From: Glacieibacterium frigidum | GTDB lineage: Bacteria; Pseudomonadota; Alphaproteobacteria; Sphingomonadales; Sphingomonadaceae | DNA length: 64,000 bases | Reading direction: 5' to 3' | Assembly: GCF_007097155.1 (NCBI RefSeq) | Contig: NZ_VJWA01000002.1 | Coordinates: 124,001 to 188,000, forward strand | Shown: positions 8,946 to 17,113 of the stretch, in pieces | How the letters are laid out: the number at the start of each line of letters is the position of its first letter | Position numbering within the stretch: position 1 is the stretch's first letter | Program-made: the position numbers and the translations under genes | The notes under the pieces: generated by a model | What the model saw: only the letters and a program-made list of their open reading frames with translations | Databases searched by the model: none | What the model was told of the DNA's origin: nothing

Positions 8946-9962
8946 ATGGGCGCAACGCGTCGGGCAGGGTCGATTCAACTCGCCGAGATGATCGGAACCA
9001 GCGCGGTCATGCGCGACGTGCGCGACCGCATCGACCGCGTCGCGTCGAGTGCCGCGACGGTTCTCCTGACCGGTCCGTCGGGGAGCGGCAAGGACGTCGT
9101 CGCCCGCCTGCTGCACCAGCGCGGTACGCGCGCCGCAGCCCCCTTCATCGCCGTCAACTGCGGTGCGGTTCCCGCCGAACTGATCGAGAGCGAAATCTTC
9201 GGGCACGAAGCCGGCGCCTTCACCGGAGCGGCGAGGGCGCGGTGCGGGCGGTTCGAGGCGGCGGACACCGGCACGCTGTTTCTCGACGAGGTTGGCGACA
9301 TGCCCGCGGCAATGCAGGTCAAGCTGCTCCGCGTCCTTGAGACGCGCGTCGTCGAGCGTGTCGGCGGGATGATCGGCGTCGCGGTCGACGTGCGCCTGGT
9401 CGCCGCAACCAATCTCGACCTCGACGCCGCGATCGCCGCAGGGCGCTTCCGCGAGGACCTGTTCTACCGCCTCGCGGTCGTCGAGATCCGCATGCCGGCG
9501 CTGAGCGAGCGCCGCGACGACATCCCGCTGCTGATCGAGCATTTCGCGGCCGGGGGCGTCGGCTTCACGCGCGCCGCGCTGCGCCGCCTCGCCGAGATGC
9601 CGTGGCGCGGCAATGTCCGCGAGCTGCGCAACCTCGTCGAGCGCGCCGTCGCGCTGCACGGCACCGAAACGCTCGACGCCGACACCGCCGAGGCGCTGAC
9701 CGAAGGGCCGCGCGGCACACCCTGGCCGCCGGCGATCGAGCGGCGGACGCGCAACCTGCCGCCGCGCCCGCCGGTTGCCGACGACCCGGGCGGCATCGAC
9801 CTGAAGCGCCTCCTCGACGAGGTCGAGCAGACCTATATCGAGCAGGCGCTGAGCGATGCCGCCGGCGGCATCGCCGAATCCGCCCGCCGCCTCGGCCTGC
9901 GCCGCACGACGCTGATCGAGAAGATGCGGCGGCTCAACATCGTGCGCCTGCCGGTACACTAG
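8946..9962 (+). CDS. Sigma-54-dependent transcriptional activator, no receiver domain
   Basis: 338-residue bacterial enhancer-binding protein. It consists almost only of the AAA+ domain (about 12-235): Walker A GPSGSGKD, the sigma-54 contact loop GAFTGA at 90-95, Walker [11 protein letters not shown] and the arginine-finger region; then a Fis-type helix-turn-helix at the C-terminus (ESARRLGLRRTTLIEKMRRL). There is no receiver, GAF or PAS domain, so activity must be controlled by level or by partner proteins, as in FleQ/FlrA- or PspF-like proteins. RBS GAGGGGCGG precedes ATG 8946. Its position beside the flagellar cluster suggests a flagellar regulator; that is inference. Confidence 0.88.
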   Translation: MGATRRAGSIQLAEMIGTSAVMRDVRDRIDRVASSAATVLLTGPSGSGKDVVARLLHQRGTRAAAPFIAVNCGAVPAELIESEIFGHEAGAFTGAARARCGRFEAADTGTLFLDEVGDMPAAMQVKLLRVLETRVVERVGGMIGVAVDVRLVAATNLDLDAAIAAGRFREDLFYRLAVVEIRMPALSERRDDIPLLIEHFAAGGVGFTRAALRRLAEMPWRGNVRELRNLVERAVALHGTETLDADTAEALTEGPRGTPWPPAIERRTRNLPPRPPVADDPGGIDLKRLLDEVEQTYIEQALSDAAGGIAESARRLGLRRTTLIEKMRRLNIVRLPVH

Positions 9963-10027
9963 CTGGCCGGTTGCCGCCCTCGTCCTCAGCCGATAGGCTG
10001 CGCCCGTTGCGTCAAGGGACCGCTGCG

Positions 10028-10792
10028 ATGTCGCTCACCCTCCTGCTGATCGGCGCGCAGCTCGCGGCAGCGGTGCCCGCACCAGCGCCCCAGGCCGGCG
10101 ACATCGTCGTCACTGCGCCCGGCGACAAGCCGCAGAAAGAGACGCTGGTCTACGCCGGTTCCCGCCTCCCGCGGGCGCCGGTGCTGTTGTCGCCCTATAT
10201 CGCGAGCAGTACGGGGTTCCGCGGCCTGACCCCCGATTCAGGCCTCGACGCCTACAAGAGCACCAGATTTGTCCGGACAAAGACCTGCGTCGTCACTGGT
10301 GCGACCCTGTCCAAGGCTGCGGCGTGCGGGCTGGTGCCGGTGCAGAAAGCGCTGCTGGCGAACGATCCCGCGACGGCGCGCACCCACGCGCTGCGCCTGC
10401 TCGCGGTGCCGGGCCTGACCGTCACCGACCTCTTCGTCACGCAGAGCTTCCTGTACCGGATCGCCGAGACGGCGGGTGATGCCGCGGGGCGGCGCGCGGC
10501 GCTTGAAGCGATGGTCGAGAGCGGGCTGCTGGCGCCCGCCGACGAGCTCGCCGCGGCCAAGACGCTCGCGGCGATGGCGTACAGCGCCAACGACCGGCCG
10601 GAGGCGCTGCGCTGGTACCGCACCGCGCGCCTGCTCGACCGCGACGACACCCGGACGCTGATCAACCTCGCGGCACTGCTCCAATCGACCGGCGCGAGGG
10701 ACGAGGCGCGCGGCTATGTGCGCGAGGCGGTTGCCGTCGTGCAGCGCCAGGGTGGCGAGCCGCCGCGCGACTGGATCGACAACAGCCGCTGA
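10028..10792 (+). CDS. Secreted TPR-like protein of unknown function
   Basis: 254 residues; not matched to a named family. The N-terminus (MSLTLLLIGAQLAAAVPAPA) looks like a cleavable signal peptide. The second half is helical with TPR-like repeats (ALLANDPATARTHALRLLA, AMAYSANDRPEALRWYRTA, LINLAALLQSTGARDEARGYV). Two cysteines (in TKTCVVTG and AAACGLVP) could form a disulfide in the periplasm. RBS AAGGGA precedes ATG 10028. It ends 4 bp from the convergent fliS. A flagella-related role is possible from position only. The gene contains one copy of the TGTCCGGACA palindrome. Confidence 0.7.
   Translation: MSLTLLLIGAQLAAAVPAPAPQAGDIVVTAPGDKPQKETLVYAGSRLPRAPVLLSPYIASSTGFRGLTPDSGLDAYKSTRFVRTKTCVVTGATLSKAAACGLVPVQKALLANDPATARTHALRLLAVPGLTVTDLFVTQSFLYRIAETAGDAAGRRAALEAMVESGLLAPADELAAAKTLAAMAYSANDRPEALRWYRTARLLDRDDTRTLINLAALLQSTGARDEARGYVREAVAVVQRQGGEPPRDWIDNSR
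10268..10281. repeat. TGTCCGGACA palindrome, copy 1
   Basis: TTTGTCCGGACAAA, a 14-bp perfect palindrome in the TPR-like gene, read there as Phe-Val-Arg-Thr-Lys. The longest-arm copy of the five in the window. Confidence 0.6.
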
Positions 10793-10796
10793 CATT

Positions 10797-11204
10797 TCAG
10801 CGCGGCGGCGCGATCTCGCGCCACGCTCCGCTGAGCGTCGCCACGCGCTCGGCGGCGACCGACAGCAGCTCGGGGCGGCCTTCGGCATTGCCCGCGACGA
10901 CTAGCGCCCGCAGTTCGCCGTAAAGCGCCGCGAGGCTTCGCGCCGGTCGGCCGCCGCTGCCGAAATCGAGGCTCGCCTCCAGCGCGTCGAGGATTGCCAG
11001 CGCGCGCGTCACGGTGCGGATACGCTGCGCCGGCTGGCGGTCGGCGAGCGCCCGTGCCGCGCCGCCCAGGCTGGTCCGCAGCCCGTCGAGCAGCATCGTC
11101 ACCAGCTGGTGCGGCGACGCGGCGGCGACGCGCGCCGCGAGGTCGATGTCGCGGTAGTGCGCCGCGGCGGCGGCGGGCTGGCGGACGACGGTCGCTGTGT
11201 GCAT
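10797..11204 (-). CDS. fliS: Flagellar export chaperone FliS
   Basis: Small helical chaperone that keeps flagellin unpolymerised before export. 135 residues, usual length. The family start is visible as AAHYRDIDLAARVAAASPHQLVTMLLDGL (in conventional FliS, YxxxxxxTASPxxLixmLYDG), followed by helices with ALAILDALEASLDFGSGG and LYGELRALVVAGN. Start ATG 11204 is fixed by AGGAG a few bases upstream, excluding the longer frame. Last gene of the flagellar operon, 11 bp after fliD, the usual fliD-fliS pairing. Confidence 0.88.
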   Translation of the reverse strand: MHTATVVRQPAAAAAHYRDIDLAARVAAASPHQLVTMLLDGLRTSLGGAARALADRQPAQRIRTVTRALAILDALEASLDFGSGGRPARSLAALYGELRALVVAGNAEGRPELLSVAAERVATLSGAWREIAPPR

Positions 11205-11215
11205 CGCAGGCTCCT

Positions 11216-12580
11216 TCAGGTGTCGCGGTTCCACGCCTTGATCTGCTGATCGAGGTAGGACTGGGTGGCCTTGAAGCCGCCGACGGCGCGCTCCATCGCG
11301 GCATATTGGCGGGTCAGCTGAGTGCGCAGCGCGGCACTGCGGGTTTCCTGCGCGGCCTGTTCGTTGGCGATGCCGCGCTGTTCGCGTGCCAGCCGGTCGG
11401 TCGCGCCGCTGCCCAGTGCGCCGAGCGCGCCAACCAGCGCGCCGCCGGGGGCGGTCAGGCGGACGAGCAGCGCCTCGACGCCGTCGGGGTCGGCCTCAAG
11501 CGCCTTGGCGAGGCGCGCGGTATCGACGCTGACCTGCCCGCTGCGCTGCGTCGTCAGTCCGACGCTCGCGAGTCCTCCCGCGCCGACGGTCAGCCCGCTG
11601 AGCTGGCGCTGCAGCCCGCGCACCGTCGCGTCGCCCGCCAGCGCGCCCGCCGCCTCGCCGTTGCTCGCGCCGCGAGTCAGGGTCGCGTTGAGATCGTGCA
11701 GCGCGTTGAGCGCGTCCGCCAGGTCGCCGACCGCGCTCGCGAGTCCCCCGGTGTCGCGCGTTGCGGCGACGGTGACGGCCGTGCCCGCGGCGGCGCGCAC
11801 GAGGTCGAGGCGGACGCCGGGGATCAGGTCGGCGACGCTGTTCGTCGGCCGGGTCACCGCGATACCGTCGACGCGCAGGTCGGCGTCGCGCGCCGTCGCC
11901 GCGACGGTCATCGCCGAGGCGGCGGGCGCATGGACGAACCGGTCGAGGCCGGGGTCGCCGCTGGCGGTCAGGATGAACGCCGATGCCGCGCCGGTCGGGC
12001 CTTTCAGCGACAGGCGCGCACCGCTGCCGTCGTCGACGATGCTGGCGCGTACGCTGGTCTGGGCGCGGTTGATCGCGGCGGCGAGGCCGGTCAGGCTGTC
12101 GTCGCCCGGCCCGATGACGATTTCGGTCCCCGCTGCCACCCCGGCGAAGGTGAAGCCGTCGCCGTCGGGGGTCATGCGGCCCAGCGTCAGACTCAGCGTC
12201 CCCTGCCCCACCGGTGCCGCCGCCGACGCGAGCGCCGCCGACACCAGCGACTGGCCGCCCGCCAGCGCCCGCACCTCGATGCTCGTCGGCTGCAGGTTGC
12301 GCGTCGCGCCCGCCGTGGCGCGCGCGGTGATGACACCGGTGTCGCTGCTGCCCGGGAGCGGCCCCAGCGCACCGCCGCGCGTCCGGCTCGCCATCGCCGC
12401 GACCAGCGCATCGAGCGCCGAGCCGATCTGCCCCAGCCCCGCCTGCCTAGCCGCGGCACGGTCGCCGCGGACCTTCAGCGCGGCATCGCGAGGCGCTCGG
12501 TCGGCGCTGACCAGCGCATCGATCAGTGCGGTGGTATCGACCCCCGAACCGACCCCAAGCGTGTTCGCGATGCTCGCCAT
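11216..12580 (-). CDS. fliD: Flagellar hook-associated protein 2 (filament cap)
   Basis: Caps the growing filament and helps flagellin fold into place. 454 residues. The N-terminal FliD domain starts with the characteristic MASIANTLGVGSGVDTTALI and ends near residue 110; the central domain is variable; the C-terminal helical region (from about 290) contains LNALHDLNATLTRG, DATVRGLQRQLSGL and the terminal MERAVGGFKATQSYLDQQI that forms the cap coiled coil. It follows flhB after 30 bp, and precedes fliS. Confidence 0.93.
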   Translation of the reverse strand: MASIANTLGVGSGVDTTALIDALVSADRAPRDAALKVRGDRAAARQAGLGQIGSALDALVAAMASRTRGGALGPLPGSSDTGVITARATAGATRNLQPTSIEVRALAGGQSLVSAALASAAAPVGQGTLSLTLGRMTPDGDGFTFAGVAAGTEIVIGPGDDSLTGLAAAINRAQTSVRASIVDDGSGARLSLKGPTGAASAFILTASGDPGLDRFVHAPAASAMTVAATARDADLRVDGIAVTRPTNSVADLIPGVRLDLVRAAAGTAVTVAATRDTGGLASAVGDLADALNALHDLNATLTRGASNGEAAGALAGDATVRGLQRQLSGLTVGAGGLASVGLTTQRSGQVSVDTARLAKALEADPDGVEALLVRLTAPGGALVGALGALGSGATDRLAREQRGIANEQAAQETRSAALRTQLTRQYAAMERAVGGFKATQSYLDQQIKAWNRDT

Positions 12581-12610
12581 GACAGGGTTAACGCGCGCGA
12601 AGCCGCGAGC

Positions 12611-13669
12611 TTAAACGCGGCGGCCGTCGGCGTCGAAATGCGCCGACGGCGGCACCGCGACCTCGGGCGGGACGTCGCGGTCGACGCTGAAGACATACGC
12701 CAGCACCGCCGCCACCGCGCCGAACAGGTCGTCGCGGATCGGCGCGCCGACCTTGGCGGTGAAGAAGATGCCGCGCGTCAGCTGCGGATAGCGCAGCACC
12801 GGCACCTTGTTCTCGGCCGCGAGGTCGCGGATCGCCGCCGCCACGACGTCGCGCCCCTTGGCGACGACAACCGGGCACGCATCGCGCCCCGGCACATAGC
12901 GCAGCGCGACCGCGAACTCGGCCGGGTTGACCGTCACCACCGTCGCATCGGCCATCGCTGGATGCAGCGCGGCGCGCGCGGCGGCGCGGGCGCGCTGGCG
13001 CTGCTGCGCGCGGACCTCGGACGAGCCCTCCGACTCCTTGTGCTCGTCGCGGACCTCCTGGAGGGTCATGCGCAGCTTGCCCCACCACTGTGCGCGGGTC
13101 AGCGGCAGGTCGAGCGCGGCGACGATCGCCAGCGCCACCGCGAGGCCCGCGAGCAGCGCGACGATCTGCCCGCCCAGCCGCGCCGCGCCGCCCATCAGGT
13201 CGCCCGACGCGATCAGCGGCGCGTCGATCGCCGCCCAGCCGACACCGCCGAGCAGCACGGCCTTGACCAGCGCCTTGCCCAGCTCGATCAGCCCCTGCGG
13301 TCCGATCATGCGCTTGCATCCCGCGAGCGGATCGAGGCGCGACGCCTTGGGCGCCGCCGCCTGCCCAGACCAGCGCGCACCGAGCAGCAGCGGCCCCGCG
13401 ATACCCGCGACGACGATCAGCCCCGCCATGACCGCAAGCGGCACGACCAGCCCGCCGATCGCGGGCGGATCGCCGGGTGCGCCGAGCCCCTGCGCGACGA
13501 GCTGCGCGCACCCCGCGACCAGCGCCGGGCCGCACCACGCGGCGGCTGCCAGCGTTGCGATGCCGACGAGCGCGGTACCGAGCTCGCGCGACTGCCAGAC
13601 GTCGCCGCGCTTCGCCGCATCCTCGCGGCGCTTGGTCGTAGGATCATGCGTCTTTTCGCCCTCGGCCAT
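12611..13669 (-). CDS. flhB: Flagellar export apparatus protein FlhB with atypical cleavage motif
   Basis: Export-gate protein and substrate-specificity switch. 352 residues: cytoplasmic start with the conserved DPTTKRREDAAKRGDV (about 9-24), four membrane segments to about residue 210, then the cytoplasmic domain beginning QEVRDEHKESEGS. In conventional FlhB the domain self-cleaves at NPTH. Here the aligned position reads VNPAEFAVALRY (codons at 12917-12928), so Thr is Ala and His is Glu while Asn and Pro remain. The downstream RYVPGRDACPVVVAKG block is normal. Overlaps fliR by 1 bp. The family is certain; cleavage competence is uncertain. Confidence 0.93.
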   Translation of the reverse strand: MAEGEKTHDPTTKRREDAAKRGDVWQSRELGTALVGIATLAAAAWCGPALVAGCAQLVAQGLGAPGDPPAIGGLVVPLAVMAGLIVVAGIAGPLLLGARWSGQAAAPKASRLDPLAGCKRMIGPQGLIELGKALVKAVLLGGVGWAAIDAPLIASGDLMGGAARLGGQIVALLAGLAVALAIVAALDLPLTRAQWWGKLRMTLQEVRDEHKESEGSSEVRAQQRQRARAAARAALHPAMADATVVTVNPAEFAVALRYVPGRDACPVVVAKGRDVVAAAIRDLAAENKVPVLRYPQLTRGIFFTAKVGAPIRDDLFGAVAAVLAYVFSVDRDVPPEVAVPPSAHFDADGRRV

Positions 13670-14415
13670 CAGGCGAGCAGCAGCGTCGCAAGTCTAGCCT
13701 GCGCGTCGGCGACCGCATCGCCCATCGTCCCCATCATCACCGGCAGCGCGAGCGGCAGCGCGACGAGGCCGACGACGGTGAGCACCGCGAAGCCGACCGA
13801 GAACAGGTTGAGCTGCGGCGCGCTCTTCGCCAGCACCGCGAGCCATAGATTAGCGAGCACCAGCACGCCCGCGACGGGCAGCGCGAGCAGTGCGCCGGTG
13901 GCGAAGGCGAAACCGCCCAGCCGTGCGACCTCACCGACGTCGGGCACCGCGCCCGGCGGCAACGTCGCGAAGCTGTGGACGAGGAGCGCGAACAGCCGCG
14001 CATGGCCGTCGAGGCCGATGAACACTGCCCAGAGCAGCAGCGACAGGAAGGTCGTGACGACCGGGCTCGTCGTGCCGCCGGGCTGGACGATCGTCGCGAA
14101 GCCCAGCCCCATCGCCTGCGCGAGCAGTTCGCCCGCGACGCTAGCGGTGGCGAACAGCGCCTGCAGCAAGACACCGACCGCCGCGCCGATCATCACCTCG
14201 CCCGCCACCGCGCCGAGCAGCGCGCCGCCGTCGGGCACGGTCACCGACCCCGCGACCAGCCAGCCGAGCGCGCCTGCCAACCCGATGCGGACGCGGATCG
14301 GCAGCAGCGCCCCGCCGATACCGGGCAGGAGCGCCAACGCCGCGCCGCCGCGGATGCTCGCGAACAACAGCTTCGCCAGCTCGGCTTCGGGCGCGGCGAG
14401 CCACGCCGCGATCAT
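13669..14415 (-). CDS. fliR: Flagellar export apparatus protein FliR
   Basis: Inner-membrane component of the export gate. 248 residues with about six hydrophobic stretches and the family pattern RGGAALALLPGIGGALLPIRVRIGLA near the start and GEVMIGAAVGVLLQALFATASVAGELL in the middle, ending NLFSVGFAVLTVVGLVALPLALP. Start ATG 14415 overlaps the fliQ stop as ATGA; longer frames lie within fliQ. Lies between fliQ and flhB, the usual order. Confidence 0.93.
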   Translation of the reverse strand: MIAAWLAAPEAELAKLLFASIRGGAALALLPGIGGALLPIRVRIGLAGALGWLVAGSVTVPDGGALLGAVAGEVMIGAAVGVLLQALFATASVAGELLAQAMGLGFATIVQPGGTTSPVVTTFLSLLLWAVFIGLDGHARLFALLVHSFATLPPGAVPDVGEVARLGGFAFATGALLALPVAGVLVLANLWLAVLAKSAPQLNLFSVGFAVLTVVGLVALPLALPVMMGTMGDAVADAQARLATLLLA

Positions 14416-14684
14416 CGCAGCAGGTCCGGGATGCGGCCGTAGAGTTCGTGGGTGAAGTCGGTCAGCAAGCGCAGCATCAGCGCGCCGCCGAGCGCCAGCG
14501 CGCCGCCCGCGGCGAGCAGCTTGGGGATGAAGCTGAGGCTCGCCTCGTTGATCGAGGTTGCGGCCTGCACCAGCCCGACGACCAGCGCGACCACGACGAT
14601 GGGCACCACGACGGGTGCCGCGACCTCGAGCACCACGAGCAGCGCCCGCGACGCGGCGTCGGCGATCAGGTCGGCATCCGTCAC
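14412..14684 (-). CDS. fliQ: Flagellar export apparatus protein FliQ
   Basis: Small two-helix membrane subunit of the export gate. 90 residues, the family length. Two long hydrophobic helices (about 14-42 and 52-72) flank the conserved LVQAATSINEASLSFIPKL loop. Overlaps fliP by 4 bp and fliR by 4 bp. Confidence 0.95.
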   Translation of the reverse strand: MTDADLIADAASRALLVVLEVAAPVVVPIVVVALVVGLVQAATSINEASLSFIPKLLAAGGALALGGALMLRLLTDFTHELYGRIPDLLR

Positions 14685-15340
14685 GCGAAACTCGCCGCCA
14701 GCGACCCGAGCAGCAGCGCCCAGCCATCGACGGCGACGAACAGCAGCAGCTTGAAGGGCAGCGAGATCAGGGTCGGCGAGACCATCATCATGCCAAGCGC
14801 CATCAGGATGCTCGCGACCACCAGGTCGATGACGAGGAACGGCAGATAGATGAGGAAACCGATCTCGAACGCCGTCTTGAGTTCGCTGGTCGCAAACGCC
14901 GGCACCAAGATGCTCATCGGGATGTCGGCGGGGCTCGCGAAGGGCCCGGCCTTGGCGAGGTTGGCGAACAGCCGGACGTCCTTCTCTCGCGTCTGAGCGC
15001 GCATGAAGGCGTGGAGATGCTTGCCGGCGCGCTCGATCGCGACTTCGGCGGCGATGGTGCCGGCGGCATAGGGGCGGTAGGCGTCGGCCTCGATCGCGGT
15101 CACCGTCGGGCGCATGACGAACAGGGTCAGGAACAGCGCGAGCCCGACGAGGAGCTGGTTGGGCGGCGACTGGCCCAGCCCGATCGCCTGGCGGACGATC
15201 GCCAGCACGATCAGGATGCGCGTGAAGCCGGTCATCATCAGCAGCAGCGACGGCAGCAGCGTCAGCACCGTCATCAGCAGCAGGATCTGCAGCGGCAGCG
15301 TCAGCGGCGCCTGCGCGACCGAGGCGATCGTTGGCGTCAT
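14681..15340 (-). CDS. fliP: Flagellar export apparatus protein FliP
   Basis: Core export-gate membrane protein. 219 residues, a little short because the N-terminal signal-like part is reduced. Conserved blocks: LLLMTVLTLLPSLLLMMTGFTRILIVLAIVRQAIGLGQSP-type region, PPNQLLVGLALFLTLFVMRP, and the C-terminal FLIYLPFLVIDLVVASILMALGMMMVSP that defines FliP/SctR. Start ATG 15340 overlaps the fliO stop as ATGA. Confidence 0.94.
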   Translation of the reverse strand: MTPTIASVAQAPLTLPLQILLLMTVLTLLPSLLLMMTGFTRILIVLAIVRQAIGLGQSPPNQLLVGLALFLTLFVMRPTVTAIEADAYRPYAAGTIAAEVAIERAGKHLHAFMRAQTREKDVRLFANLAKAGPFASPADIPMSILVPAFATSELKTAFEIGFLIYLPFLVIDLVVASILMALGMMMVSPTLISLPFKLLLFVAVDGWALLLGSLAASFA

Positions 15341-15585
15341 GCCCGCACCAGCAGGCGCAGGCCCTCGCGCCCCGCGCCGATCAGCAATGTCTCGCCGCCG
15401 AACTCCGCAACGACGAGCCTGGACACCGGTGTCAGCGCGACGACCTGCACGACCTTGAGCGGCGGCGCGCCGACGCTCGCCCCCGGCAGCCGGATCAGCC
15501 CGCGCCGCGCCGCGACGAGCACACCGCCGAGCAACATCAGGATCGCCGGCAGCACCCACGCCAGCCGCCACGCCGCGTCGGTCAT
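15337..15585 (-). CDS. fliO: Flagellar biosynthesis protein FliO
   Basis: Small membrane protein that stabilises FliP during gate assembly. 82 residues: one membrane helix (about 8-26, RLAWVLPAILMLLGGVLVAA) and a short cytoplasmic domain with PLKVVQVVALTPVSRLVVAEF and ETLLIGAGREGLRLLV, the standard FliO tail. Identified jointly by this pattern and by its position between fliN and fliP. Confidence 0.85.
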   Translation of the reverse strand: MTDAAWRLAWVLPAILMLLGGVLVAARRGLIRLPGASVGAPPLKVVQVVALTPVSRLVVAEFGGETLLIGAGREGLRLLVRA

Positions 15586-15872
15586 GCGACGAGCTCGACG
15601 AGGCGGACGCCGAAGCGGTCGCCGATGGTGACGACTTCGCCGCGCGCCAGCAGCCGGTCGTTGACGAGAATGTCGATCAGTTCATCGCTGCGCCGGTCGA
15701 GTTCGACGATGCCGCCGGGCTCAAGCGCCGACAGCGCCGCCAGCGTCAGCCGCGCCGCGCCGATCTCGACCGACAGGCGCATCTCGATATGGCCGAGCGC
15801 ACCCAGCCCCGGCGGCGCGGTCGCGCGCTCGATCGCGGCGGTGAAATCATCGTCGTTGGTCAGCGCGTTCAC
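15582..15872 (-). CDS. fliN: Flagellar motor switch protein FliN
   Basis: C-ring subunit. 96 residues, essentially one SpoA domain: MRLSVEIGAARLTLAALSALEPGGIVELDR, then ILVNDRLLARGEVVTIGDRFGVRL, the FliN/MopA signature. Start is a GTG (15872) overlapping the fliM stop as GTGA; no ATG exists in frame upstream within a sensible distance. Paired with the short fliM. Confidence 0.92.
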   Translation of the reverse strand: MNALTNDDDFTAAIERATAPPGLGALGHIEMRLSVEIGAARLTLAALSALEPGGIVELDRRSDELIDILVNDRLLARGEVVTIGDRFGVRLVELVA

Positions 15873-16597
15873 AGATAATCCCCCGTCGCGACGATCTCGA
15901 TCCGTCCGGTCTCGCCGTCGATCACCCGGCCGCGCGCGACGCGGTGGCGGCCGCTGCGCAGCGCGACCTCGCGCGCCGTGGCGATCGGCAGTACGTCGCC
16001 GACGCCGAGCGTGCGGACGGTGCGCATCGCGACGCGGTCCTCGTGCAGCACCAGCCGCAGTGGCAGCACGACCCGCGACAGCGCGGCGTTGAGCCCCTGC
16101 CCCCAGGTCTCGCGCGCCTGCATCGCGGCGCGGCACGGCGCGGCGACGATGCCGATGGCGAGCGTGTCCTCGACTCCACCGACGGTCACCGCGTGGACCG
16201 TCGCCGGGCCCTCGCCGCCCGGGGCCCAACCACCGCCGGGTACCAGCGCATCGCGTAGGGCCATGCCGAGGTCGCGAACCGCGCGGGCGACGCTTGCGCC
16301 CCCGGGACCGCCGGCCTCGAACGCCCCGCCGCAGTCGCGGGCGAGCAGTGCGCTCGCCAGCGCAGTCCCGCCGCCGCAGCCGAACGCCGCGCCATCCTCG
16401 CGCCGCCACCAGGTCATTGCCGGCGGTGCGCCGCCGCCCGGGACCACGCTCGCGGCAAACCCGCAGCGCGCGGCAAGCCAGTCGGCGATATCGGCGGAGC
16501 GGTCGGGCGCCACGGCTGCGACCGCGGCATCGGCACGCGGAAAGCGTAACGCGACGGGCGGATCGTCGACCGCTGCGGTGATCATCGACGCGCTCAC
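15869..16597 (-). CDS. fliM: Short, divergent flagellar motor switch protein FliM
   Basis: By position (fliL-fliM-fliN) and by its C-terminal SpoA domain (from about 165: NAALSRVVLPLRLVLHEDRV, LGVGDVLPIATAREVALRSG) this is FliM. It is 242 residues versus roughly 330 in model species. The N-terminus (MSASMITAAVDDPPVALRF) lacks the LSQxEIDALL motif that binds phospho-CheY, and the middle CheC-like domain is compressed and Gly/Ala-rich. So either CheY control enters elsewhere or switching differs. Overlaps fliL and fliN by 4 bp each. An unusual SctQ-like protein is the alternative. Confidence 0.75.
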   Translation of the reverse strand: MSASMITAAVDDPPVALRFPRADAAVAAVAPDRSADIADWLAARCGFAASVVPGGGAPPAMTWWRREDGAAFGCGGGTALASALLARDCGGAFEAGGPGGASVARAVRDLGMALRDALVPGGGWAPGGEGPATVHAVTVGGVEDTLAIGIVAAPCRAAMQARETWGQGLNAALSRVVLPLRLVLHEDRVAMRTVRTLGVGDVLPIATAREVALRSGRHRVARGRVIDGETGRIEIVATGDYL

Positions 16598-17103
16598 TGG
16601 ACGACCAGGCTGGTCAGGAAGACCTCGTCGATGCTGCCGCCGCCGGCCTTTTGCTTGAGCACGCCGTCGATCGCCTCGCGCAGCTGGCCCTTGAGCTTGG
16701 TCTTGGCGCCGCTGTCGGCGATGTCGCCCTCGCCCAGGTCGCCCATTACCGCGAGCACTGCGGAGACGATCGCCAGCTTGTGCGTCTGCAGCGCCGCGAC
16801 GACGGGCGCGCCGCCGGTCGTGGAGACCGCGATGCGCAGCTGCAGGTAGCGGCCCGTGTCGGTCAGGTTCGAGGTGAAGGCATTGTCGATCTCGACGTAT
16901 TCGAGCGGCGAAGGTGCGGCGGGCGCGCCCTTTGCGGGCGCAGCGGTGTGCGGTGCGAAGGCCGTCAGCGCCATCGCCGCACCCGCGCCGCCCGCCGCCG
17001 CGCCGCCTATAAAAGCGCCCACGGCGAGCAGCAGCCCGCCCGCACCGCGCTTCGGCTTCGCCTTGTCGGGCGCCTTTTCCTGGGGCTTTGCGGCGTCGGC
17101 CAT
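16594..17103 (-). CDS. fliL: Flagellar basal body-associated protein FliL
   Basis: Membrane protein around the stator. 169 residues: Lys-rich cytoplasmic start, one membrane helix (about 22-48, Gly/Ala-rich), periplasmic SPFH-like domain with YVEIDNAFTSNLTDTGRYLQLRIAV and a C-terminal KLKGQLREAIDGVLKQK ... IDEVFLTSLVVQ, the FliL ending. Overlaps fliM by 4 bp and follows fliK by 10 bp. Confidence 0.93.
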   Translation of the reverse strand: MADAAKPQEKAPDKAKPKRGAGGLLLAVGAFIGGAAAGGAGAAMALTAFAPHTAAPAKGAPAAPSPLEYVEIDNAFTSNLTDTGRYLQLRIAVSTTGGAPVVAALQTHKLAIVSAVLAVMGDLGEGDIADSGAKTKLKGQLREAIDGVLKQKAGGGSIDEVFLTSLVVQ

Positions 17104-17113
17104 GGCGATGTCC

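Noticed and set aside
10994-14455. A 1153-codon open frame on the plus strand
   Set aside because: It is the antisense shadow of fliS-fliD-flhB-fliR in a GC-rich region; composition is Arg/Ala/Pro-rich with no family pattern, and the minus strand encodes clear flagellar genes.
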